NCBI GenBank assembly: GCA_902781305.1
Contig: CACZIV010000007.1
Span: 95,293 to 159,292 of the forward strand
Length of the DNA stretch: 64,000 bases
From: Pseudoselenomonas ruminantium
GTDB lineage: Bacteria > Bacillota > Negativicutes > Selenomonadales > Selenomonadaceae
Direction: 5' to 3'
Positions 23,622 to 32,098 of this stretch are shown one piece after another. How positions within the stretch are numbered: position 1 is the first letter of the stretch; the number at the start of each line of letters is the position of its first letter. The translations under genes and the position numbers were made by a program. The notes beneath the pieces are model-generated. The model saw nothing but the letters and a program-made list of their open reading frames with translations. It did not search any database and was not told the origin of the DNA.

Positions 23622-23640
23622 ATATAAAATTATTTTATAT
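23622..23640. promoter_or_regulatory. AT-rich inverted repeat, candidate LysR-binding site
   Basis: ATATAAAAT-T-ATTTTATAT is a 9-bp inverted repeat around one base, containing the T-N11-A pattern of LysR sites. It lies just before the LysR start and about 105 bp before the racemase. Confidence 0.45.
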
Positions 23641-23745
23641 CTTTTATATAGTTATAAGTATTTGATTATATTCTACGCTAATGATATGCTTTAAGCAAGA
23701 TGAACGTACGCCAATCTTCTTGAATTTTACGGAGGAGTGAGCAAG

Positions 23746-24456
23746 ATGAAAACAATCGGTATTATGGGTGGTATGGGGCCAATGGCCACGGTAGATTTGA
23801 TGAAGAAAATCATATTGGCTACCCCGGCAAGCAAAGACCAGGATCATATTCCCATGCTGGTGGATAATAACTCCCAGATTCCTGACCGGACGAAAGCCAT
23901 TATGGGGCAGGGCGCATCGCCGGCACCGGAAATGGTGAAAACGGCCAAGCGGCTGATGATGGCCGGGGCTGATTTTATCATCATTGCTTGCAATACGGCA
24001 CACTATTTCCTGCCGGAAATCCTGCCGCAAATCAGTATTCCGGTGTTATCCATCATTGATGTCACCACGAACAGCGCCTTGGAGAAGGGCTTTAAGTCCG
24101 TAGGGCTGCTGGCGACCACGGGGACAGTTTCTACAGGCCTTTATCAGAAAAAGTTAGAGGCGAGTGGGATTCAGTGCATTACCCCGCCAGCGGATAAACA
24201 ACATTTGATTGATGATATGATTTATCAAGGCGTGAAAGCCAATAATGAAAACTATGATACGCATACTGTTGAGGAACTGTTAGCGGAAATGCAAAACGCT
24301 GGTGCAGAGGCGTTCATTCTGGGCTGTACAGAAGTTCCCGTGGCAGTATCCATGTATAAGCTGCAAGGCGAATTTATCGATGCTACAGATGAACTGGCTA
24401 AAGCGGCCATTAAATTTGCTAAGGAAGAAGAGGCAAACACTACATTGATTGCATAA
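23746..24456 (+). CDS. Aspartate/glutamate racemase family protein
   Basis: A 236-aa member of the Asp/Glu/hydantoin racemase superfamily, closest in pattern to aspartate racemases (YgeA/RacD). The start is MKTIGIMGGMGPMATVDLMK; the two catalytic cysteines are in IIACNTAHYF (about residue 84) and FILGCTEVPV (about residue 194). It interconverts acidic amino acid enantiomers, in the cytoplasm, without cofactor. ATG 23746 follows GGAGGAG by 8 bp. It is transcribed divergently from a LysR regulator, which may sense the product. It is not the glutamate racemase MurI type by its start motif, so amino acid use rather than wall synthesis is a reasonable inference. Confidence 0.85.
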   Translation: MKTIGIMGGMGPMATVDLMKKIILATPASKDQDHIPMLVDNNSQIPDRTKAIMGQGASPAPEMVKTAKRLMMAGADFIIIACNTAHYFLPEILPQISIPVLSIIDVTTNSALEKGFKSVGLLATTGTVSTGLYQKKLEASGIQCITPPADKQHLIDDMIYQGVKANNENYDTHTVEELLAEMQNAGAEAFILGCTEVPVAVSMYKLQGEFIDATDELAKAAIKFAKEEEANTTLIA

Positions 24457-24462
24457 CGATAA

Positions 24463-24478
24463 TGTTGCACGTGAAACA
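24463..24478. promoter_or_regulatory. parS site 5 (one-base variant)
   Basis: TGTTGCACGTGAAACA, identical to site 4, follows the racemase stop codon. Its last bases form the foot of the following terminator stem. Confidence 0.85.
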
Positions 24479-24520
24479 AAATCCCCTGTAAGCTGTAATG
24501 CTTGCAGGGGATTTTGTTTA
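24475..24520. terminator. Terminator between racemase and sbcC
   Basis: A long stem AACAAAATCCCCTGTAAGC / GCTTGCAGGGGATTTTGTT with A and T feet serves both converging genes. It overlaps parS site 5 on one side and the sbcC stop codon on the other. Confidence 0.85.
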
Positions 24521-27500
24521 GCTGATTTGCCATTCCACATGGCTGCCTTTATCGTTTTTGCGCACGATAAGTTGATTGTCAATTTCCTGTTTGAGTTCGG
24601 TGACATGGGAGATAATGCCAATCAGTTTATCGCTGGTGGAGAGTCGTTTGAGCACTTTGATGGACTGACTGCGGGAGTGGTCATCAAGGGAGCCGAAACC
24701 TTCATCAATAAACATGATATCGAGGTTGATGGCGGAGGTATTGGCCTGTATTTGGTCAGAAAGGCCTAGGGCCAAAGACAGGGCCGCCATAAAGGATTCA
24801 CCGCCGGACAGGGTTTTGATATCCCGTACCTTGCCGGTCACCGTGGAGTAAACCATTAAATCCAGACCACGGTTTTTGCCCTGTCCGGCATCATCAATGG
24901 AGATAAGACGCAGTTCGAATTGTCCGGCGGACATTTCGGAAAAACGCCGGTTCGCCGCGGCGAGAATTTGCGTCAGATAGTGACGCTGCACAAAGGTTTC
25001 AATGTCCATACGATAGCCGGAGATTTTGCCAGACAAGCGGTTGTAAAGTCCTTCCAATCGGGCAGCACTGGCGAGTTTATCTGTGCGTGCGCTCAGCGCC
25101 TTTTGCAGGGAATCGGCTGTTTTTTGATTATGTGAAAGCATTTGCTGGCAGGTTTGCAGCTGTTGGGATAGTTTCTGCCATTCATCATGTGCTTTTTCTT
25201 GAGCCTCTTGGCATTTATCCAGCTCAGGGCGAGGGCGTCCGGCGATAAGGGCGGTTTGGGCCTCTTTTCGGCCTTGGAGGTTGTTCAGCAGATTGTTATA
25301 TGCTTGTACCTCTTGCAGCATTTTTTCGCTGTCCGTAATGCTGTATTCGTGAACTAATGGTTGCCAGCGATTTTCCTGCATGCTGAGCTGTGTACAGATT
25401 TCCTGATAATCCTTTAGGGCGTTATCCTTTTCTGTCGTCAAATGGGGGATTTTTTCGTTAGCGTCGTTTAATAGGGTTTCGGCCTGTTGGCATGCTGCGC
25501 TGGTGCTGTTGTTTCTGGACTCTGCCTGCTTTGCGTTTTGTTGTGCTTCGGTAAGTTTGAGCTGGGCAGCTGCTAAGGCTTTTTCGGCGGCTTCTGCGCT
25601 TTCATAGGTGTTTTGGGCGGCCAGTGTTTTTTGCTGTCCTTCCAGTTCTTTTAGTGTGTTGTCGGTTTGATGATAGGTCTGCTCGGCTTGTGTTACCGTT
25701 TCTTTTAGCTGGTTTGCTTTTTCATCGCTTTGCTCGATGTGTTGTTGAAGCGCTTGCCGCTCGGCAGCTTGTTTTTTCAATTCTGCCTGTTTTTGTTGCA
25801 GCATGCTTTGCCATTTGCTGAGGTGAGGCGTTATATCCGCTAACTGAGGTGCATCCGGCAGGGAAATATACTGGGCAAGGTTTTGTGCGAGCTTAGTCAG
25901 TCCTTCGGAAAATTGCTGCTGGGTGTTTTGTAAATGATTGCTGGCCTTGCCGGCTTGTTCAGCAAGCTGTGTTTGTTGTTGATTCAGCTTGTTGACCTGT
26001 TGGGCAAGTTTTTGCAATTCCTGCCGTTCCATAGGTTTGGTATCTTCAGACAGTCGGTGAGGGGCAGGGTGTTCCGTCGAGCCGCATACCGGGCAGGGGA
26101 TTCCCTCTGCGAGTGTTTCCGCCAACAGGCCGGCCTGTGCGTCGAGAAAGAGCTTTTGCTGGGTAAGATAATTTTCCTGTGCCTGCTGGTGTTTGGCTTG
26201 TGCCTGTTTATAGGCTGCTTGTGCCTGCGTGGCGGCCTGTTTTGCCTTTTCGATTTCCTGCTGCAGGGCGGTCAGGCTCAGATGGTCGTTCTGCCAGTTT
26301 TGCAGACGTTCCAATTGATGTTGGCATTTTTCTGCTTTTTCGCTGACGCTGGCCAGTTCATCACGGCGCTTATGCCATGCTTTTACCTGTTCGTTAAAAG
26401 CAGTTTCTTGCTGGTGGGCAGTAGTTAGTTTGGTCTGGGCAGCCTGCAACTGTTCTTGCAGGGTAAGTGCCTGTGTTTGTAGGGCGTTTAACTGATGCAG
26501 CCTGTTTAGGGCGGCCTTTACGCTGGTTTCCAGGGAACTGAAATCCTGCAGGGCGGACTGGTGAAGTTTTTTTGCCTGTTCCAGTTCCTCTTGGGCTGTT
26601 TTGGCGGCGGCATTTAATAGGGGCAGGGCTTCTTCCTGCTGTGTCTTCTGCGCGCTGAGCTGGTTCAGGCTGTTTTGTTTATCCTGCCAGCGTTGATAGC
26701 GTGCCGCGATTTTATAAGCCGCATTTATGGCTTGACCAAGCTGGCCTTTTTGTGCCTGCATATCCTTTTGGCTGATAAGGTCGCTTTCCTGTGTGGTAAT
26801 GTGGTCTAGTTCTGCGTAGGCTTTTGCCAGAGCCAGGGCTGTATCGTAGGCCTGCTTGCTTTTATCACGCTGCATGGTGGCCTCGGCATAGTCCTTTTCC
26901 ATAGCTTGTGCCTGCTCCTGTAATTCTGCGCAGAATGGAGTGAGTTTTTCCAGCAGTTCTTCGATATCGACAATGCTCACCGTTTTAGCTTGCTGAATAC
27001 GCGCTTTTAGGGAAAGCAAGTCCGCATTGGCTTCTGTAGGCAGGGAGAGGCCTTCAACCATTCCCTGACAGCGCTGTATGAGGCTTTTCATTTCATCCTG
27101 CATCGCAGCGTTGCGCGTTTTTAATTCAGCGACAATGCGCTCAAAGATTTCCGTGTCAAAGAGGCGGCGGAAGATTTCTTTTTTCTTGCTGGAATCCAGC
27201 CGCAGAAGTTCCATGAACTCACCCTGCGCAATCATGCCGACCTGCATGAATTGTTCCTTGGTCAGTCCCACGATATCTTGCAGCTTGGCATTAATTTCGC
27301 CAATTTTGCCATTGAAGTTGCTGCCATCGGGTAGGGTCAGGGCGAGTTCTTCTTTCGTTTCGATATCGGCACCCTGCCCGCGCAGGCGCTTGCGAAAGTG
27401 GTGGGGAACACGGTGGACGGTGTAGATTTGTTCCTCGCCGCGCTCCTTTTCGCTGAAGGTTAGCTCGACAAACGGCGTTACATCCCGGCCGACGTACTGG

Positions 27501-27706
27501 CTTTGCAAGTCGGTGCTGGCTTTTTTGTTGGTATTGGAGCTGTTTTCGCCATAGAGGGCAAAGACCAGCGCATCAAAGATGGTGGTTTTTCCGGCGCCGG
27601 TATCGCCTGTAATCAGGAATAAATTTTGCTGGGGGATGGAAAAGTCAATTTCGGTTTTTGCTCCATAAGAGCCAAAGGCTTGCAGGGTAAGTTTTAGTGG
27701 TTTCAT
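24518..27706 (-). CDS. sbcC: Exonuclease subunit SbcC (Rad50-like ATPase)
   Basis: A 1062-aa SMC-like ATPase, the partner of SbcD in the double-strand nuclease that opens hairpins and protein-blocked ends. Walker A is GDTGAGKTTIFDAL (residues about 33-46). Long Gln/Ala-rich coiled coils flank the zinc hook GIPCPVCGSTEH (CPVC, near residue 540). The C-terminal lobe has the ABC signature TLSGGESFMAALSLA and Walker B LDIMFIDEGFGSLD. Length is standard. It starts within the stop codon of sbcD (ATGA overlap), so the two are translationally coupled. Long terminal palindromes such as the repeats in this window are typical SbcCD substrates. Confidence 0.97.
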   Translation of the reverse strand: MKPLKLTLQAFGSYGAKTEIDFSIPQQNLFLITGDTGAGKTTIFDALVFALYGENSSNTNKKASTDLQSQYVGRDVTPFVELTFSEKERGEEQIYTVHRVPHHFRKRLRGQGADIETKEELALTLPDGSNFNGKIGEINAKLQDIVGLTKEQFMQVGMIAQGEFMELLRLDSSKKKEIFRRLFDTEIFERIVAELKTRNAAMQDEMKSLIQRCQGMVEGLSLPTEANADLLSLKARIQQAKTVSIVDIEELLEKLTPFCAELQEQAQAMEKDYAEATMQRDKSKQAYDTALALAKAYAELDHITTQESDLISQKDMQAQKGQLGQAINAAYKIAARYQRWQDKQNSLNQLSAQKTQQEEALPLLNAAAKTAQEELEQAKKLHQSALQDFSSLETSVKAALNRLHQLNALQTQALTLQEQLQAAQTKLTTAHQQETAFNEQVKAWHKRRDELASVSEKAEKCQHQLERLQNWQNDHLSLTALQQEIEKAKQAATQAQAAYKQAQAKHQQAQENYLTQQKLFLDAQAGLLAETLAEGIPCPVCGSTEHPAPHRLSEDTKPMERQELQKLAQQVNKLNQQQTQLAEQAGKASNHLQNTQQQFSEGLTKLAQNLAQYISLPDAPQLADITPHLSKWQSMLQQKQAELKKQAAERQALQQHIEQSDEKANQLKETVTQAEQTYHQTDNTLKELEGQQKTLAAQNTYESAEAAEKALAAAQLKLTEAQQNAKQAESRNNSTSAACQQAETLLNDANEKIPHLTTEKDNALKDYQEICTQLSMQENRWQPLVHEYSITDSEKMLQEVQAYNNLLNNLQGRKEAQTALIAGRPRPELDKCQEAQEKAHDEWQKLSQQLQTCQQMLSHNQKTADSLQKALSARTDKLASAARLEGLYNRLSGKISGYRMDIETFVQRHYLTQILAAANRRFSEMSAGQFELRLISIDDAGQGKNRGLDLMVYSTVTGKVRDIKTLSGGESFMAALSLALGLSDQIQANTSAINLDIMFIDEGFGSLDDHSRSQSIKVLKRLSTSDKLIGIISHVTELKQEIDNQLIVRKNDKGSHVEWQIS

Positions 27707-28869
27707 GGTCTGCCCTCCGTGCGCGCGTCTTGTACCGTGTTGATGATATCGGCAAGCAGCGATTCATCCTCCTCGTCTAATTGCCCTAAGAAGGTCTTAC
27801 ATAAGGCAAAGGGGGAAAGATGTTCCTGCGGTGCAATCGCATCCTTATAATTTACAACTTTTTGGACAGCGCGCCGGATTTCCAGCAGGTTGGGGAAAGC
27901 CGCGTTCAGACGGTCCTGCATATCGAAAACATCCAAATCCTGCTCATCGGTCAGCGTAATGCTGACATAATCCTCTGAAGGGGCTGCGAGAACATTTTCC
28001 AAGGTGTCCTTGATTTTTCGCACTGCATGCAGGGGAGAAAGGGGAAGAACAGTGGTTTTTACAGTGCCTTTGGCACCCATTTCGACCTCGATAATGCCTT
28101 TTTCCTGTCCAGCTTCACTGATGGAGCAGGCCAGCGGCGTACCGCAGTAGCGGAAGCAGTCCTTGCCGTTGAGACGCTGTGCCTTATGGATATGGCCAAG
28201 GGCAGCATAATCAAATTGTTCGAGCAAATCGCCGTTGACGGAGTCGATATTGCCGACCGTGATGATTTCGGAATCACTGCGGGTGATTTCATCAGCACTG
28301 CTGCCGGTCGAAAGATAAAATTGGTGGCTTACCAAAACATTGCGCTGTGTTTGGTCAAGTGTTTCACGTGCAACAAGTGCATGAAGAGCGGCATCATAGG
28401 AAAGGTTATTGCCATTTTCGTCAGTGCCAGTGATAGTCTTGACCATGGAAGGTTTTACAAAAGGGAGCAGATAAAAATGGATATCTCCATATTCATCCTG
28501 CATAGTAACCTTAGTGATGGACTCATCTTCCTCCATAGGTGGCAGGCCAATCAAGTGGATTTTTTGGTTGGACAACACCTGTCGGAAAACATTGACGCGC
28601 TGAGCGCTGTCATGATTGCCGGAAATCAGCATAATTTCCGCATGCGGAACTGTTTGGTGAAGTTGGGTGATAAAGAAATCAAAGAGGCTAACTGCTTCTG
28701 CTGAGGGGATGGCCTTATCATAGATATCACCTGCGATTACGACAGCCTCTGGCTGGTGTTCGCGGGCTTTTGTAACGATTTGTGCCAATATATGTTTCTG
28801 ATCCGCAGTCAGGTCATGGTTGACCAACTTCAGACCGATATGCAGGTCGGATAGGTGAAAGAATTTCAT
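27703..28869 (-). CDS. sbcD: Exonuclease subunit SbcD (Mre11-like nuclease)
   Basis: A 388-aa calcineurin-like phosphoesterase nuclease. Metal-binding motifs in order are FFHLSDLHIG, VIAGDIYDKA, LISGNHDSAQR, VLVSHQF and LGHIHKAQ. The C-terminal 130 residues form the capping/SbcC-binding region. ATG 28869 follows AGGAGG. It is the first gene of the sbcDC unit, with a TATAAT box at 28911-28906 on the minus strand. A parS variant lies inside the coding region (28360-28375), encoding part of VARETL, just before the segment LDQTQRNVLVSHQF. Confidence 0.97.
   Translation of the reverse strand: MKFFHLSDLHIGLKLVNHDLTADQKHILAQIVTKAREHQPEAVVIAGDIYDKAIPSAEAVSLFDFFITQLHQTVPHAEIMLISGNHDSAQRVNVFRQVLSNQKIHLIGLPPMEEDESITKVTMQDEYGDIHFYLLPFVKPSMVKTITGTDENGNNLSYDAALHALVARETLDQTQRNVLVSHQFYLSTGSSADEITRSDSEIITVGNIDSVNGDLLEQFDYAALGHIHKAQRLNGKDCFRYCGTPLACSISEAGQEKGIIEVEMGAKGTVKTTVLPLSPLHAVRKIKDTLENVLAAPSEDYVSITLTDEQDLDVFDMQDRLNAAFPNLLEIRRAVQKVVNYKDAIAPQEHLSPFALCKTFLGQLDEEDESLLADIINTVQDARTEGRP
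28360..28375. promoter_or_regulatory. parS site 6 (one-base variant), inside sbcD
   Basis: TGTTTCACGTGCAACA is the exact reverse complement of sites 4 and 5. It lies in the middle of sbcD, 19.3 kb from site 1, and is the last parS seen in the window. Confidence 0.85.
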
Positions 28870-28905
28870 GGCTATGTGCCTCCTGTACGGTAAATATCTT
28901 TATAT

Positions 28906-28911
28906 ATTATA
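28906..28911 (-). promoter_or_regulatory. -10 box of the sbcDC unit
   Basis: TATAAT on the minus strand, 37 bp before the sbcD start. No convincing -35 is visible. Confidence 0.45.
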
Positions 28912-28929
28912 CCGCTAAACGGACGCATG

Positions 28930-28966
28930 AAAAAGCCAGCTCAAGGGGACTGAGCCGGCTTTTTGG
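28930..28966. terminator. Symmetrical terminator hairpin
   Basis: AAAAAGCCAGCTCA / TGAGCCGGCTTTTT (28930-28943 with 28951-28964, one mismatch). It separates sbcDC from the nucleotidase gene to its right. The 28967-29125 stretch is AT-rich with no gene. Confidence 0.75.
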
Positions 28967-29125
28967 ATGTGATGTTGTGTTATGGAAAGGAAGAGAGAAT
29001 ATACAATATTTATATAATCTCATGTCTTCGATATGTGATATTATGCCACAGAAAATATGGCCTGTAAAATATGGTTTTTTGATAAGCGTATAAGTTTTTC
29101 CTATAAAATTAATCTATGTATATAC

Positions 29126-29154
29126 CAAAAGCCCTGAAGATGTCAGGGCTTTTG
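29126..29154 (-). terminator. Terminator of the 5'-nucleotidase gene
   Basis: The stem CAAAAGCCCTGA / TCAGGGCTTTTG (29126-29137 with 29143-29154) lies 9 bp after the minus-strand stop codon. Confidence 0.8.
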
Positions 29155-29163
29155 AAGGGTAAC

Positions 29164-30825
29164 TTATTTAATTACATTCCAGTTATGGTCGCAGGTTGGC
29201 GTGATGGTGCCTTTTTCCTGAACGTAGCGAATCATGAGACTGCGCATCTGGCCGTCATCGCCATATTTGCGCATGGAGTCAAAGACAACTTTGGGCTTTC
29301 TGCCATTGGTATAGCCCATAGCTTCAATATAGCCGCTGCCGCCATTCATGCGGTAGTCGTTGATGGCCATGGTGAACGTATCGGTGTCTTTTACATCCTT
29401 GCCCTGATACTGCAGCTTGGTGATACGCTGACCGACAGGCTTGGTCAAATCGATGGTGTAATCCACGCCCTGCATCATATCGTAATTGTAATCCGGGGAC
29501 TTGCCATAGAAGCTGGCTGCGTGTTCCATGTATTTGCGTAATTCAGCTCCGTTGATTTCGATGCCGTAGAGATAGTTCTCATAGATGTAGAGGCCGGACA
29601 AATCCTGCAGGGTAATCTTGCCCTTATTGATGTTCTGGCTGGTGTTAAAGGACGCTGCTGCGGATAACTGTGTGCCGGCATAATGGCGCTGTACTTCATT
29701 GATCAGGTCGACAATAGCGGAGTCCTGATGGTTGGACTCTGCCCCCAGGTATGTGTCAGAGGCCTCGCCGACTACAGTCTGCAGATGTTTTAAGGTCTTT
29801 TCATGCCAGGGGGCGACCTGTTTTACAATCTGCGGGTCATCTGCTACACCCTTCATGGAGAGTGCCTGAGTGGATACGTTATTTACTTTCCATTTGCCAT
29901 TTTCCTTGTTGATGGTAAGTACGCTCTTGCCCAGGAATTTGCCGTCTTTGCCGCTTTCAATTACGGGAACGCCGTTGATGACGGAGTTCTGGTAGTTGGT
30001 GCCATCCGGTCCGATTACGCCGGACTGGTTATCAATAACGACATGGTTATGGGCGCAAATGAGCAGGGAAAGTTCCGGGCAGGCCTTGGCGATATCGACT
30101 ACCTGATTTTCTTCGCCACCGCGGTCATCGCGAGGCACACCGGAGTGCGTGATACCAATGATGATATCCGCGCCTTTGGCCTGCAGTTCTTTGATGCACT
30201 GGCGGAATACCGGTACCTGATCGACGAAATGTACCCCTGCATAGTGTGAAGGATCTTCAAACATGGGGATAGCGGGGGTATCGGTGCCGATAATGCCGAC
30301 CTTTACTTTCTCGCCATCGATATTGACGGTCTTCAAGAGGTAAGGCTGTACGGCTTTCCAGGTTTTGCCGGTCTTGTCGTCGATTACGTTGGCGGCAAGG
30401 ACATTTTTATTTTTGCCAATAGCTTTTTTGAGGAAATCCAAGCCAAAGTTAAATTCATGGTTTCCGAGCTCAATGGCATCATAGCCAATGGTGTTGAAGG
30501 CATCAAACATGGGGTGCGTCTTCCACTCGTTGGGGTGCTGTACCATATAGGTATCCAACGGTGTCCCCTGAAGAATATCGCCACCGTCGATGACGAGAAT
30601 ATCGTCATTGGCACCTTTTTGGCTGCGGGCTTCCTTGATGATGGTACTGATTTTTGCCAGGCCGACATCGGCAGGCTTGGAGGTGAAGTAATTCCAGCCG
30701 ACGATACTGCCGTGAATATCGGAGGTCGAAAATACCGTCAGATTACCGGCAAATGCTGTGCCGGATGTGATAGCAGCCGTTAATACAGCTAAAGCAAAGG
30801 TTTTGCAAGAACGTTTTCCAAACAT
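29164..30825 (-). CDS. Periplasmic 5'-nucleotidase / 2',3'-cyclic phosphodiesterase (UshA family)
   Basis: A 553-aa exported enzyme with a signal peptide (residues 1-26, ending TAFA-G). The N-terminal metallophosphoesterase has STSDIHGS, IDGGDILQG, ELGNHEFNFG, GITHSGVP and ICAHNHVV, which supply the two-metal site. The C-terminal nucleotidase domain (about 335-553) has the substrate stacking region SGLYIYENYLYGIEINGAELRKYMEHA and NDYRMNGGSGYIEAMG. It would release nucleosides and phosphate from nucleotides or cyclic nucleotides in the periplasm. No anchor is seen. The promoter (TTGCTT, 18 bp, TATAAT on the minus strand) lies beside a GGACATATGTCC palindrome, and the gene is divergent from a LysR regulator. 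Confidence 0.92.
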   Translation of the reverse strand: MFGKRSCKTFALAVLTAAITSGTAFAGNLTVFSTSDIHGSIVGWNYFTSKPADVGLAKISTIIKEARSQKGANDDILVIDGGDILQGTPLDTYMVQHPNEWKTHPMFDAFNTIGYDAIELGNHEFNFGLDFLKKAIGKNKNVLAANVIDDKTGKTWKAVQPYLLKTVNIDGEKVKVGIIGTDTPAIPMFEDPSHYAGVHFVDQVPVFRQCIKELQAKGADIIIGITHSGVPRDDRGGEENQVVDIAKACPELSLLICAHNHVVIDNQSGVIGPDGTNYQNSVINGVPVIESGKDGKFLGKSVLTINKENGKWKVNNVSTQALSMKGVADDPQIVKQVAPWHEKTLKHLQTVVGEASDTYLGAESNHQDSAIVDLINEVQRHYAGTQLSAAASFNTSQNINKGKITLQDLSGLYIYENYLYGIEINGAELRKYMEHAASFYGKSPDYNYDMMQGVDYTIDLTKPVGQRITKLQYQGKDVKDTDTFTMAINDYRMNGGSGYIEAMGYTNGRKPKVVFDSMRKYGDDGQMRSLMIRYVQEKGTITPTCDHNWNVIK

Positions 30826-30880
30826 AATGTTTACCCCTATAACCCTTTATTTTGATAATAATCACGAAAAATTCGATTAA

Positions 30881-30922
30881 ATTATATAGGAAATAAGTGC
30901 AAATAAGCAAGGACATATGTCC
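30881..30922 (-). promoter_or_regulatory. Nucleotidase promoter with adjacent 12-bp palindrome
   Basis: On the minus strand TTGCTT (30910-30905), 18 bp, TATAAT (30886-30881). Directly upstream is the perfect palindrome GGACATATGTCC (30911-30922), a candidate operator for the divergent LysR protein. Confidence 0.5.
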
Positions 30923-31015
30923 TGATTTGTCGCCATACAATGCCTTAAATAAAGGGGCTCCGAAGAATAAATATGTTATAATAGGTATAAAAATAGAAAT
31001 AAGAGGTGAAACGCA

Positions 31016-31900
31016 ATGACGCTTATACAGATGCGTTATTTCTATGAAGTATGCCAATGGCAGAATATTACCAAGGCGGCAGAACATCTTCATGTTTCCC
31101 AGCCGACCATCAGCGTGGCCATGCAGACTTTGGAAGCGGAGACCGGCTTAAATCTCTTCCATCGAGAAGGGAGAAAGATTATCGTTACTAATGAAGGTGA
31201 AAAATTACTTGGCAAAGTCAAACACATTTTAGACCAAATTGACCAGCTCGATGAGGAAATTCAGGATATGGCGCATAATCGCAATCATATCCGCATGGCT
31301 ATGCCTCTGCAGCTGGGGACGCAGTTTTTACCGCGAATATTAGGCGAGTTCCGCCGGCAGCATCCGGAGATTCGTTTGGACATTATCGAATCTGGAGGCA
31401 TATCGGCCTTGCATATGGTAGAGGAGGAGAAACTTGATATTGCCTTTACCAATTATGAAGATGGTTTTAGTCAGAAGCTGAACTATGAAAAACTCTTTGC
31501 CTGTGAGTGCTGTCTGGTTACCCAGCCGGAAAACCCTTTGGCTGCCAAAACATCCATTCAAATGAAGGATATTTTGGAGGAACCTCTGGTTTTATTGGAC
31601 AGCAGCTTCTTTGTTTATCGTATGGTACATGATCTGTTTGCCCAAGAGAATCAGAAACCGCAGGTGGTTCATTATTCGCCTTACCTGCATACCATCAAGA
31701 ATCTTGTGCGGGCGGGGATTGGTTCGACTTTTCTTACACGACAGGCTATTCTACAACGTGATGATTTGGTGATCATTCCGATGGAAACGCCTTTTTATAT
31801 CAACTCGGGGATTGTTACCAAGAAAGGCCGTCAGCTCTATGATGATGAACGGCTCTTAATCAAATACCTCAAGGAAATTACCGGCAACAGCACACATTAA
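31016..31900 (+). CDS. LysR-family regulator
   Basis: A 294-aa LysR-type regulator. The helix-turn-helix is NITKAAEHLHVSQPTISVAMQTLE; the effector-binding domain spans about residues 90-290 (MPLQLGTQFLPRILGEFRRQ). The C-terminal GIVTKKGRQL is typical of the CynR/CysB-like branch, but the effector cannot be read. ATG 31016 follows AGAGGTG; a TATAAT box lies at 30977-30982. It is divergent from the 5'-nucleotidase (190-bp gap with a palindrome) and is followed by the arabinose genes, which carry a different, LacI/GntR-style operator. Control of the nucleotidase is therefore the more likely role. Confidence 0.88.
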   Translation: MTLIQMRYFYEVCQWQNITKAAEHLHVSQPTISVAMQTLEAETGLNLFHREGRKIIVTNEGEKLLGKVKHILDQIDQLDEEIQDMAHNRNHIRMAMPLQLGTQFLPRILGEFRRQHPEIRLDIIESGGISALHMVEEEKLDIAFTNYEDGFSQKLNYEKLFACECCLVTQPENPLAAKTSIQMKDILEEPLVLLDSSFFVYRMVHDLFAQENQKPQVVHYSPYLHTIKNLVRAGIGSTFLTRQAILQRDDLVIIPMETPFYINSGIVTKKGRQLYDDERLLIKYLKEITGNSTH

Positions 31901-31906
31901 TACCGA

Positions 31907-31944
31907 TTCCCTCACCGATAGATTTCCTGTCGGTGAGGGGGGAA
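31907..31944 (+). terminator. Hairpin after the LysR gene
   Basis: The inverted repeat TTCCCTCACCGA / TCGGTGAGGGGGGAA has no T run after it on the + strand. It may be a weak or factor-assisted terminator. Confidence 0.45.
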
Positions 31945-32011
31945 ATAAAGAATTTACTGAAAATATCATAAAGAATTATAACTTTTGCAGGAATAAAAAA
32001 CAATAAAGATG

Positions 32012-32059
32012 TTGACAAAGTGATTTGTGGATGTTATATTATAAATGTGCTCGAACACA
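32012..32059 (+). promoter_or_regulatory. Promoter and operator of the sugar porter gene
   Basis: TTGACA (32012-32017), 17 bp, TATATT (32035-32040). Overlapping the expected start point is TGTGCTCGAACACA (32046-32059), an almost perfect 14-bp palindrome that recurs before the arabinose ABC genes. Its position suggests repression. Confidence 0.75.
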
Positions 32060-32098
32060 GAAGGTTAAATCAAAACAAAGAAACGAGGTTAGTTCACG

